Shown: piece by piece, positions 1 through 8,004 of the stretch
Layout: each line of letters starts with the position of its first letter
Numbering within the stretch: position 1 is the stretch's first letter
NCBI RefSeq assembly: GCF_024539815.1
Contig: NZ_JAHHIU010000001.1
Coordinates: 16,191-80,190 of the forward strand
DNA: 64,000 nucleotides
From: Streptomyces hayashii
GTDB taxonomy: Bacteria > Actinomycetota > Actinomycetes > Streptomycetales > Streptomycetaceae
Reading direction: 5' to 3'
The notes under the pieces: generated by a model
Seen by the model: only the letters and a program-made list of their open reading frames with translations
Told to the model about the DNA's origin: nothing
The model's database searches: none
Translations under genes and position numbers: made by a program

Positions 1-58
1 GGCCCGCTGTATGCGGGCCCACGGGTCGGAGAAAGCGCGTCGTCACGACGCCCGGGGA

Positions 59-150
59 TGCGGACTACGGGTCACGGGTTACGAGTTCACGGGCTACGGG
101 TTCACGGACCACGGGGCACGGACTACGGGTTCACGGACTACGGGCCTGGG
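59..150. repeat. degenerate ~15-bp tandem repeat
   Basis: Imperfect copies of a unit close to ACGGACTACGGGTTC run head to tail up to and over the stop codon of the LamG gene. No coding role is seen. It is one of several short tandem repeats in spacers of this window. Confidence 0.6.
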
Positions 151-3100
151 ACCGTGTCCAGGGACTCCCCGTTGCCGAGCTTGGTGATCTGGGCTTCGCT
201 CGCCACGCCGGAGAAGATCCACACGTCGTCGATCACGCCCGGCCAGTACTCGCCGAGGGTCCCGTTCTCCTTGTTGCGTCCGAACTGCAGCTGCTTGGTC
301 GCCTGGAAGGGCTGGACGTTGGACCGCCACGACATGGCGTCCTCGACCTGCTCCAGATGACCGTTGACGTACAGCCGTGCCTCGTCGGCGAAAGCGTCGT
401 ACACGACGGCCAGGTGGTCCCACTCGAACTCCGACTGGAAACTCGAATGCCGTACCGCGGGCCGGGCCGCGCCGGCCGTGTCCGCCCCGGGCAGCTCCAG
501 TTCGTACCCGCCCTGGTTCTCCGGGTCCGTGGGATCCGGCGCGTAGCGCACGGTGAAGGCGCTGTTGACGGCTCCTTCCGCCGACAGGACCGTGACCTTC
601 TTCTGGGGGCGTGCCGCGGTGGTCACCCAAGCGGTGGCGGTGAAGCTCTCCTTGGTGTTGACCGGGACCGTCGCGGCGGCGGCGTAGTCGTCCACCCCGT
701 CCAGGACCAGACCGCCCGCGCCGACCCATCCGGCAGCGGGCTTCACGGACGCTTGACCGGACAGGACCGCCGGCCGCTTGCCGACGCTGTCGTCCGGGCT
801 GGAGGCCGGCGTGCCCGCCGTCGTGGCGTCGAACTTCCAGCGGCCCTTCACCTGCGGGTGCTGCTTGAACAGGTCACCGGCCTCGTCCTTGGAGACCACC
901 CGGTCGTACAGGCGCACGTCGTCGATCTGCCCCTTGAAGAACGAGTCGGGCCGACCGCCGTACGATCCCGCGCCGACCTGCACCGGACCGGCGGCGTCCC
1001 AGGGAGCGGGCGTGAACGGGACCGAGGAGACGAGTCCGCCGTCCACGAAGAGCCGCAGTTCCTTCAGCGTGCCGTCGTAGACGCCGAGGAGATGGTGCCA
1101 GCTGTCGCCGGGGTACACCTGGTCGGCGGCGGGCTTGCCGAGGTTGGCCATCGCCCGTGTGGGCTGGACGCCCGCGGTGTCGGAGTTGTACCGGTTGAAG
1201 ACCCACCGGCGGTAGGAGCCCGAGTAGTAGAGCTCGAAGCCGCTCTGCTGGGCGCCCGCCTGGGTCGCGATGATCTGCGCCGCGTCCGACTCCGTCCTGG
1301 GAAGTTTCGCCCAGGCGGCCACCGAGAAGCTGCGCAGGGTGTTGAGTTGCGGTCCGGCGGTGCTCGCGTAGCCGTTCGTGGCGGAACCGAGGTCCAGGGC
1401 GCCGGCCACGTTCCCCGGGACGCCGAACATGGCGCCGTCGCCCTTGAGGACGAGCGGGTTCACCTGGCTCTCGCCCTTCGCCACCTGGGAGGTCGCCGCG
1501 TCGTCGAAGCTCCAGGCCGCCTTGGCCGGACGGCCCGTGGTCACGGGCTCCTGCCGGGCCAGCCGGCCGACGTCCTCCGCGCCCAGCGGACGGTCGTAGA
1601 CGGCGGTCTCGTCGATCGCGCCCTTCCACGGGTCCACGTAGGCGCCGTTGTACTTGGCCCGCCCGAACTGGAGGTTGGCCGCCGCGTGCCAGGGGGTGGT
1701 GACGGCGGCGGCGCCGGCCGCGACACCGTCCACGTACAGGGTGTACTTGCCGGCCGTCGCGTCACGGACAGCCGCGAGATGGGTCCACTTGCCGACCTGC
1801 GGCGGGGCCGGTGACAGCACCTGCTGGGCGGCGAAGCCGGCGCCGGCGGCGTCCTTCGTGGGCACGCGCAGCGCCCAGCGCCTGCTCCCTCCCTCGTACC
1901 CGAGGTAGAGGCCCGCGTGGTAGGTGCCGTCGACGCTGACGGCGGTGGCGGTGGCGGCGTCCGAGTCGAGGCGCACCCAGGTGGAGACGGTGTAGTCGCC
2001 GTCGGTGTCGAGCAGATGGGGGCCGGCGGCCGCGTAGCCGTCGGTGGCGTCCGCGCCGTTCAGGGCGAGGGCCGTGCCGCGCACGCCCGGTTCGCCGAGG
2101 GCCGCGGTTCCGTCGAGCAGGGCGGGCCGGACGCCGCCGTCGCCCGGGTCCTGGGTCGAGCCGGCCGGGACGTCGAGGGTCCAGGCCGCGCGTTCGGGCT
2201 GGCCGGTGGCCACCCGGAACTGGTACGAGCCGATCGTGCTGTCGTTGTTGTTGGCGTCCCAGGCCTGCACGTAAAGGGTGTTGAGCCCCGGCCTGGTCGG
2301 CATCACGTCGATCGAGACGGGCGCTCCGGGCGTCGCGGGCTTGCGCTCATTGGCCGCGGTCGGGTCCGCGTTCAGGCCGAACCAGTACTTGGCCACGTCC
2401 GGCGCGGTCGAGTCGATGGTGAAGCGGCCGTAGCGTCCGACGCCGTCCAGCCAGGGGTCGAGCGGGTCATCGGTGCGCGAGGGAGGGTACTGCGCGGAGG
2501 TCACGGTCGGTGCGGCCGGGTGCTTGGAGTCGTAGACCAGGTAGCAGCCGGTCTGGGTGTCGCCCGCGTAGCTCCAGGGCCCCCACATTTTGCCGTCCGA
2601 GGCCCGCACGCTCCACGCGGCCTTGAGGCCCTGCGGGATGGTCGACGGGAGATTGATCGTGTACGGCTGTCCGGAGGCCTTGGGGCCGATGCGGCCGGAG
2701 TCCCAGTGCTGTTTCCAGCCGTCGCCCGCGTCCCACTCGACCTTGAACTCCGCGTACACCTGGTCCTTGTCGGGGTCCGACAGGACGGCCGTCGCCTTGG
2801 GAAGGACGTTGACGGCCTTGGGCGACAGCGTGCAGCTGCCCCCGGGGGCCATGGTCAGCTGGGACTGCTTGGGCTGGCTCGGCGGGTTGTTGTACTCGAC
2901 GCGCAGGAAGCCGTTGCCCGCGAAGCGCTTCCACTGGTTCTCGGCGCTCTCGTTCGGGGCCTTGAGCCCGAAGGTGAGCGACGTCTGCTTGTTGGCGGCG
3001 GCCCAGACGACCGCGTCCTTGGCGTTGAACTCCAGGTCGCCGTCCGGGCAGGAGGCGGTCGCGCCCTTGGCCGCCGTCACCGTCGGCATCTGGTCGATCC

Positions 3101-4496
3101 AGTAGCCCGCGGCCTTCTGGTCGTTCCAGGACGTCGTCGAGGTGAGCGTCTTGGTACGCCAGAACTCCACCGGTTGCTTGGTGCAGTTGTAGGCGAACGT
3201 CTCCCGCACGACGAACTCGGCGCTGGTGATGCTCTTCCCGGCGAAACTGGTCACAGGCAGCTTGTAGAAGAGCCGCTTGGCGTCGTTGGGCGCGCACTTG
3301 AGGCCGGTGAAGTTCGGCGGGCAGAAGCCCAGGCCGGAGTCGGCCGCGCCGTCGAACTTGTAGAAGTCGGAGTCGGGGTAGGCGCGGGAGACCATCGCGT
3401 ACGAGGACGCACGCGGTGAGGACCAGGCGGGGTCGATGAAGACCGGGTAGTGGGTGTCCTCGCCGGAGAGCAGCTTCGGGTCGGGGGTGAGGAGGAGGAA
3501 GTTCCCGGTCACCGAGGCGCCCACGTCGGCCCGAGCCGAAGTGTCCCCGGGGCCGTCGTACAGACCGGCGGCGGGCGCGGCGGGCGAAGTGGCCTTCCCG
3601 GCCGCGGACTTGGCGGGCCCTCCGGACGCTGCGGACTGGGCGGACTTGGCGGACGGCGCACTGTTCCTGGCGCCCGTGCCCGTGTCTGCGCTCGTGTCCG
3701 TGTCCGGCGCCATGTCGGTGGCTTGGCGGGAGTCCCACATCACCGGCTGCGCCGCTTCGAAGGCCACGCCTCCCGCTTGTGCGTCGACCGCCTCAAGTCC
3801 CCCGGTGGCGGTGGGGCGGACGGTGAGCCCCTTGCCGGCCATGGGCAGCTTCAGCGCGGCGAGCGCGGGGTTGGCCGCGGCTCCGGCGCTCTTGACGACC
3901 AGCACCTGGGAGAAGCCGTCGGGCTCCGCGGTCATCCGCAGATCCACCCCCGGCAGGACCTCCGGATAGGTCACGGACGATCCGGAGAGCACCGGGGCCG
4001 GCAGGCTGCCGGGCCACGACAGCGACAGCTCCCGGCCCGCCTTGACCATCCTGACCAGCGGGTCACGGCTGCCGCCCGCCGAGAACACCACGTCGGAGGC
4101 GGCGGCGACGGGCGCGATGCCCACGCCGTCCAGCCGTCGCAGGCCGGTGTCGATGTCGACCCATCTGCCCGCCCGACGGGTGCGCACCGGTTCCAGGTGG
4201 GTGATCTCGGTGAGGGTGCCGCTCGGGTTGACGAACAGCTCGCGGCTCGCTCCGCGTTCGCTGACGACCTCGACCTGCTTGCCGGCTCGCCGGGCCTGGT
4301 CCCGTGCCCGGTCGACGGCGGGGGAAAGGGTGTCCGGTGTGGGTTCGTCGGCGGTCTGGGACCGTGTCCCCGCCGTGTCCGAGGTCTGTGCGACCGCGGC
4401 GGGCAGGGACGATCCTGGTATCTGGCCCGTGAGCAGTGCTCCGACCAGTAGGGAGATCGCGCCGACGGCAGCTCTCCCCCGAGTTCTTTCAGCCAC
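138..4496 (-). CDS. secreted LamG-domain protein with DNRLRE-like module
   Basis: A very large exported protein (about 1,452 residues) that probably acts outside the cell or on its surface. The N-terminus has a basic stretch followed by a hydrophobic segment ending near AAVAQ, consistent with a signal peptide. Residues ~350-535 form a beta-rich module starting YPVFIDP and ending RVEYNNPP, of the kind annotated as DNRLRE. Three LamG/concanavalin-like jellyroll domains follow at ~770-985, ~990-1215 and ~1216-1452, each with a 'TLYVDG' or 'RLFVDG'-type strand and an 'IDDV/IDET' strand near its end. I chose the GTG at 4496 because GAGAGGG sits about five bases upstream; an upstream TTG at 4514 would add six residues. 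The first 535 residues share their layout with the FG-GAP protein at 15667-19266. LamG domains usually bind glycans or proteins, but the ligand here is unknown. Confidence 0.85.
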   Translation of the reverse strand: MAERTRGRAAVGAISLLVGALLTGQIPGSSLPAAVAQTSDTAGTRSQTADEPTPDTLSPAVDRARDQARRAGKQVEVVSERGASRELFVNPSGTLTEITHLEPVRTRRAGRWVDIDTGLRRLDGVGIAPVAAASDVVFSAGGSRDPLVRMVKAGRELSLSWPGSLPAPVLSGSSVTYPEVLPGVDLRMTAEPDGFSQVLVVKSAGAAANPALAALKLPMAGKGLTVRPTATGGLEAVDAQAGGVAFEAAQPVMWDSRQATDMAPDTDTSADTGTGARNSAPSAKSAQSAASGGPAKSAAGKATSPAAPAAGLYDGPGDTSARADVGASVTGNFLLLTPDPKLLSGEDTHYPVFIDPAWSSPRASSYAMVSRAYPDSDFYKFDGAADSGLGFCPPNFTGLKCAPNDAKRLFYKLPVTSFAGKSITSAEFVVRETFAYNCTKQPVEFWRTKTLTSTTSWNDQKAAGYWIDQMPTVTAAKGATASCPDGDLEFNAKDAVVWAAANKQTSLTFGLKAPNESAENQWKRFAGNGFLRVEYNNPPSQPKQSQLTMAPGGSCTLSPKAVNVLPKATAVLSDPDKDQVYAEFKVEWDAGDGWKQHWDSGRIGPKASGQPYTINLPSTIPQGLKAAWSVRASDGKMWGPWSYAGDTQTGCYLVYDSKHPAAPTVTSAQYPPSRTDDPLDPWLDGVGRYGRFTIDSTAPDVAKYWFGLNADPTAANERKPATPGAPVSIDVMPTRPGLNTLYVQAWDANNNDSTIGSYQFRVATGQPERAAWTLDVPAGSTQDPGDGGVRPALLDGTAALGEPGVRGTALALNGADATDGYAAAGPHLLDTDGDYTVSTWVRLDSDAATATAVSVDGTYHAGLYLGYEGGSRRWALRVPTKDAAGAGFAAQQVLSPAPPQVGKWTHLAAVRDATAGKYTLYVDGVAAGAAAVTTPWHAAANLQFGRAKYNGAYVDPWKGAIDETAVYDRPLGAEDVGRLARQEPVTTGRPAKAAWSFDDAATSQVAKGESQVNPLVLKGDGAMFGVPGNVAGALDLGSATNGYASTAGPQLNTLRSFSVAAWAKLPRTESDAAQIIATQAGAQQSGFELYYSGSYRRWVFNRYNSDTAGVQPTRAMANLGKPAADQVYPGDSWHHLLGVYDGTLKELRLFVDGGLVSSVPFTPAPWDAAGPVQVGAGSYGGRPDSFFKGQIDDVRLYDRVVSKDEAGDLFKQHPQVKGRWKFDATTAGTPASSPDDSVGKRPAVLSGQASVKPAAGWVGAGGLVLDGVDDYAAAATVPVNTKESFTATAWVTTAARPQKKVTVLSAEGAVNSAFTVRYAPDPTDPENQGGYELELPGADTAGAARPAVRHSSFQSEFEWDHLAVVYDAFADEARLYVNGHLEQVEDAMSWRSNVQPFQATKQLQFGRNKENGTLGEYWPGVIDDVWIFSGVASEAQITKLGNGESLDTVPGP

Positions 4497-4513
4497 GCCA
4501 GCCCTCTCATGCA

Positions 4514-4532
4514 ATCTTCATAATGTGAAGAT
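4514..4532. promoter_or_regulatory. inverted repeat upstream of LamG gene
   Basis: ATCTTCA and TGAAGAT form a perfect 7-bp inverted repeat around a TAATG spacer, in an AT-rich patch just upstream of the LamG gene start. It could be an operator or part of a 5' UTR hairpin. No regulator is assigned. Confidence 0.35.
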
Positions 4533-5051
4533 GACTATCCGGGTGGCCGGTTCTCGCTGTCAATCACGTTCGACGGCAGTCAACTCCCGCGTCCCCGCCG
4601 GGAATCCGCGAGGAACAGGAGCGCAAACCGGACACGCCCCCCGAAGCCCCCGAGACGGAAGGAGCGGACCCTGTCGGCCGGGATCACGGGAGTGGGCGAG
4701 CGAAGAGGCTGCCCCGGGCGGCGGTTTCGGCGTCCAGGTCCAGTGCGATCCGGGTTCCGGCGTCCGGTGCGGTCCCGGGTGCGCTGCGGAGCAGGCCGTA
4801 CCCGGAACGTCGGCCAGAAGCCCCTGGCCCGCACGTCATCGGAAGGGATCGCCTTACAGGTCAGGCGACGTGCCGGGCAGCCACGGACGAGCGCATACCG
4901 TGCCGGATTGAGTAGCAAATAGAGACCCGAACTGAGACTGACCCCAGCCGGGCAGCACCCCCTCGGGCCAGGAGTGCAGAAGCAGGGAAGTGTGTCGGTG
5001 AGCACCGCTACCATCCGGGATGCCTCACGGAACGACGAGCGGAGTCAGGGA
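4533..5051. other. intergenic, no gene recognised
   Basis: About 520 bases between divergent genes. Open frames here lack consistent Streptomyces codon bias. It presumably holds the promoters of both neighbours. A short stretch near 4921-4943 resembles the integrase-tail sequence seen at the island junctions, but no attachment repeat follows it. Confidence 0.5.
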
Positions 5052-5558
5052 ATGGGCGACGTGAACGAATCAGCGGTCAAGCGGAAGTTGGGCATCCCGA
5101 GCTGGCGGAACCTGTCCAAGGACAAGGTGCTCAGGTTCGCGGCGGCGATGCCCGAGATGGCCACCGAGGTGCGGCTCAAGCTCATCGAGCAGTTCCCCTC
5201 GTTCAAGGACCTGGGCAAGGCCAACATCGATGCGGTCACAGAGGCTCACAAGTCCACTCTTGCAGCCAACGAGAACAGCCAGAACCACTTCTACAAGGCT
5301 GCACAGGACCAGCGGGACGCCCTGCGGGCCGACCTCGGTCGGGACGACCTCAGCGAGGCACAGCGGGAGTCCCTGCACGACCGCTTCGAACGAAACGTGG
5401 GGCGGGTGTCCGAGAAGGACAGTGAGAGCAAGCAGTTCCTGACGGCGGGGATGAGGGTGGCGACAGTCGCCGGTGCAGCCGTCGTCGGGCTGGGCGTGGT
5501 ATTCGTCGGCGGCAAGATTGCTGGAGCGAGCGAGGACGGTTCCGAGGAATCCCCGTAG
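5052..5558 (+). CDS. hypothetical protein with C-terminal membrane anchor
   Basis: A 168-residue protein I do not recognise. Most of it is hydrophilic and probably helical, with charged residues throughout. A single hydrophobic segment near residues 130-152 is followed by an acidic tail, which suggests a tail-anchored or C-terminally anchored membrane protein facing the cytoplasm. The ATG at 5052 is preceded by GGAG seven bases upstream, so it is preferred over an in-frame ATG 78 bases earlier. The next gene, also membrane-linked, starts about 105 bases downstream on the same strand, so the two may be cotranscribed. GC is lower than in the core genes, in keeping with transferred DNA next to an integrase remnant. 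Confidence 0.7.
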   Translation: MGDVNESAVKRKLGIPSWRNLSKDKVLRFAAAMPEMATEVRLKLIEQFPSFKDLGKANIDAVTEAHKSTLAANENSQNHFYKAAQDQRDALRADLGRDDLSEAQRESLHDRFERNVGRVSEKDSESKQFLTAGMRVATVAGAAVVGLGVVFVGGKIAGASEDGSEESP

Positions 5559-5664
5559 GACTGTTGTCGAACAGACTGGCTGCCAGGTGCACGGAGCGGC
5601 TCCCAAGGCGCCCTCGACAGTGCGCCGCACCTCACTGAAACTGATCGCCATGGGGGACAGTGCG

Positions 5665-6177
5665 ATGTGGGTCGCTGCTTTCACCGGCGGTACGGCCGTC
5701 TTAGCCAGCTGGGTGACCAACCTGGGGAACGTAAGGGCCGCCCGGGTCCAAGCCGAGGCCTCGATACAGGCACAGCATCGAGGGCGAGTTCGGGAACTGC
5801 GACGCGCGGCCTACCTTGAGCTGATGCAACGCGCCCACGACATGGCGGAGCTGTACTGGAAGGTCTCGGACGCCTTCCTCCAGACACCCGGCCCCCAGCA
5901 GCAGTTGGCTCGACTGGAGGAGCTGCGCATTGAACTGCGCGAAGCCTACGCGCCACTCATGCAATGCGTCCGGGTCGTCGCCCTGGAGGGGCCGGCCGCC
6001 ACTGCCGATGCAGCTCAGGCCATTCAAGACGCTGCGCTGAAAGTGAACCAATGCCTATGGCACATCACCCGCGGAGACGCAGACGGGCGCGATCGCTTCG
6101 ACGTTGCAGAGGCCGCCTACCGGCAATGCCAAGCGCGATTCGTCGAGCGAGCGCGCGCAGCGACTGAGGCCTCTTGA
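5665..6177 (+). CDS. hypothetical protein with N-terminal membrane helix
   Basis: A 170-residue protein of unknown function. It begins with a hydrophobic helix (MWVAAFTGGTAVLASWV) followed by a long, charged and probably coiled-coil helical region, so it is likely held in the membrane with a cytoplasmic helical domain. The start at 5665 follows GGGGGA by seven bases; an ATG at 5650 is in frame but lacks a good ribosome site. This N-terminal layout is common in small Streptomyces hypotheticals on accessory DNA. It lies between the C-terminally anchored protein and the integrase remnant, so it may be leftover cargo of an older insertion. Confidence 0.65.
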   Translation: MWVAAFTGGTAVLASWVTNLGNVRAARVQAEASIQAQHRGRVRELRRAAYLELMQRAHDMAELYWKVSDAFLQTPGPQQQLARLEELRIELREAYAPLMQCVRVVALEGPAATADAAQAIQDAALKVNQCLWHITRGDADGRDRFDVAEAAYRQCQARFVERARAATEAS

Positions 6178-6207
6178 TCATTTGATGGCCCAGATGCGCC
6201 CGCGGAC

Positions 6208-6663
6208 TTGGGTGTAGCTACACAACGACGACCTTGTGGGCGCGGCGCCCACCGCGCCCACAAGGCATTGGATGTGGGCCTCATCGACCCCCACGACGAC
6301 TGGGAGGAGTTCAAAGACCTACTGGCGGAGGCGGGCGTCGGTGACCGTCGCCTCTACGGCGGAGGGGGCCGCCACACGGCCGGCACGATCCTGAACGAGC
6401 TGGGCGTCGACACGCCCGCGGTCATGGAGATCCTGCGGCATACCCGGATCAGCCGGACCCGCCGGTACGTGAAGGGCCGCTCGCACCTCTCGAAGGACGC
6501 CATGCACCGCATGGGCCGCACCTTCATGCCCGGCCCGGAGCCTGGCCCGGAACCCACAGTTGAGACCAGCATTGAGACCACGGACAGCCGCACGGCCCGC
6601 TTCCAGCGCCGTCGCCGCATCCGGCAAAAGCAAAAGCCCCAGGTCACGGCGAGTGAGTCCTGA
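6208..6663 (+). pseudogene. tyrosine recombinase (integrase) C-terminal remnant
   Basis: This frame encodes only the C-terminal part of a tyrosine-type integrase. Recognisable pieces are the GGRHTAGTILNELGV stretch (the box II Arg region), MEILRHTRIS with the conserved His, and RRYVKG carrying the nucleophilic Tyr, followed by a basic tail. The N-terminal arm-binding and core-binding domains and the box I Arg are missing. The position that is normally His in the HxxR motif is Gly. It must therefore be inactive. Its stop lies nine bases from the left 44-bp attachment repeat, the usual place for int in Streptomyces integrative elements. The frame opens with a TTG and the first ~15 codons look unrelated to integrase, so the true breakpoint is probably near 6246. 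Confidence 0.75.
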
Positions 6664-6672
6664 GGCTTCGGC

Positions 6673-6716
6673 AGAGCCGCCTTCGGGATTCGAACCCGAG
6701 ACCTACGCATTACGAG
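6673..6716. repeat. attachment-site repeat, left copy (tRNA-Thr 3' half)
   Basis: These 44 bases are identical to 21676-21719. They contain the 3' half of tRNA-Thr (anticodon loop, T arm and acceptor strand) read on the minus strand, but the 5' half is missing. This is the signature of site-specific integration into a tRNA gene. Confidence 0.9.
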
Positions 6717-7212
6717 ACCGTGAGGGATCATGCCGCCTCGTATCAGCTGGTGCTACCCGATGCCGTCCTGCCTGATCAGAGTGGCTGCGGCGTCCTGATC
6801 GGTGATGGCTCGGGCCGCGCCGTCCAAAGGCGTCCGGCCACCGGCTGGCCACCGGCAGGGGCACTGCTGACGGCAAGAAGCTGGGATGCCCGGATTATGG
6901 GCCTCCCACAGTGCCTCCTGCGTGTCAGCTTCAACTGCAATCGCATCCACATGAACGTCAGCAGGAAGATGCGCGACCGGCGTGAACGACGCGAGCACCG
7001 CGCGGCCTCCTCCGGCTCCCGCGTCGACTGGGCGATGACCCACGTCATGACCCAACGCCTCACCGGCGCGAACGCCGCCACCTGGCGCGAAGCGCAGACG
7101 GTGGCGGCGTAATCATCCAGCCCCTGCTCGACGCCCTGAACCTCTAGGCAGACGCCGCCCGGGCCTTGGCCAACGACCACCGTGCCCAGGCCGACGCGAT
7201 AACCTGGCTCAG
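6717..7212. other. degenerate island end, no intact gene
   Basis: Nearly 500 bases just inside the left attachment repeat. Short frames on both strands are broken and do not give a recognisable protein. It looks like eroded coding DNA. Confidence 0.5.
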
Positions 7213-7929
7213 TCACGAGTGGTAGAGCACCCGCACGACCATCGCGTCGGCGGGCAGGCCGTCCAGATAGGCGTTGAACGCCTGCTCGTATTCGAGGCCG
7301 CCGCCCTCGATCCACCGCCCGTCGAGGGTGAGCAGCGCTGGGGTGGGCAACACAGCGGCCACGTGGCGGGTCACGTACGTCTCGAGGTCCTCGTCGAAGT
7401 GGTAGGCGGGGTCGGAGCCGAACCGCTCCTCCAGCGCGGGGTCGGACTCGATGGCCCGGATGAGGGGCTGTTCCCGGAAGGCTGTCACGGCCGCCTCCCT
7501 GGCCTGTTCGGGGTCCAGTGTCCTGGCCCGCTCGGCGAAGTGGTGGAAGGGAAGCGCCGGGGGGTAGCAGTCGGAGAAGACCCGGTACGCGGTCCAGGTG
7601 TCGCCGGCCCGGCGAGCCTCGGCTGCGCGGGACGAGTCGAGGTCGAGGATGCCGCGTGGGCCGCCGTGGCAGCGGGAGGCCGGCAGGTCCTGCGGGGGTT
7701 CGTTCCAGTCGTCGTAGCGCACGAGCCGGGGATCGTCCTCGTGGCCGGGCAGCACGTCGAAGAGACAGCCCGCCCCTGAGACGAACCAGTAGCTCCACTC
7801 CCCCACCCAGTCCGGATGGGGACGGTCCTCACGGTCGTACCAGAAGGGGTCCATGGCCTGCCCGATCGCCTGCTTGAGCCCGTCGGGGCCGACGGGCGGC
7901 AGACAGACGGTGATGCGCTGTTTGCCCAT
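7213..7929 (-). CDS. hypothetical protein downstream of Rhs gene
   Basis: A soluble, acidic protein of 238 residues rich in Trp, Tyr, Asp and Pro, with no signal peptide or membrane segment. The ATG at 7929 has an excellent ribosome site (AGGAGG, six bases upstream). It starts 75 bases after the Rhs gene stop on the same strand, the position where cognate immunity genes of polymorphic toxins sit, so an immunity role is possible. Against this, similar short Streptomyces proteins with a 'PGHEDDPRL' motif occur, as I recall, on accessory DNA without a toxin partner. Function unassigned. Confidence 0.75.
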   Translation of the reverse strand: MGKQRITVCLPPVGPDGLKQAIGQAMDPFWYDREDRPHPDWVGEWSYWFVSGAGCLFDVLPGHEDDPRLVRYDDWNEPPQDLPASRCHGGPRGILDLDSSRAAEARRAGDTWTAYRVFSDCYPPALPFHHFAERARTLDPEQAREAAVTAFREQPLIRAIESDPALEERFGSDPAYHFDEDLETYVTRHVAAVLPTPALLTLDGRWIEGGGLEYEQAFNAYLDGLPADAMVVRVLYHS

Positions 7930-8004
7930 GTGTTCCTCCTGCGGTGCAGTCCGTACTCGGTGAGGGTGGTGCGGTGCGCGGCCCACCTTGGCAGGCCGCG
8001 CCGG

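Noticed and set aside
4921..4943. Sequence similar to the integrase tails (GAGACCCGAACTGAGAC)
   Set aside because: The match is short and no tRNA-Thr fragment follows, so a third insertion cannot be supported.
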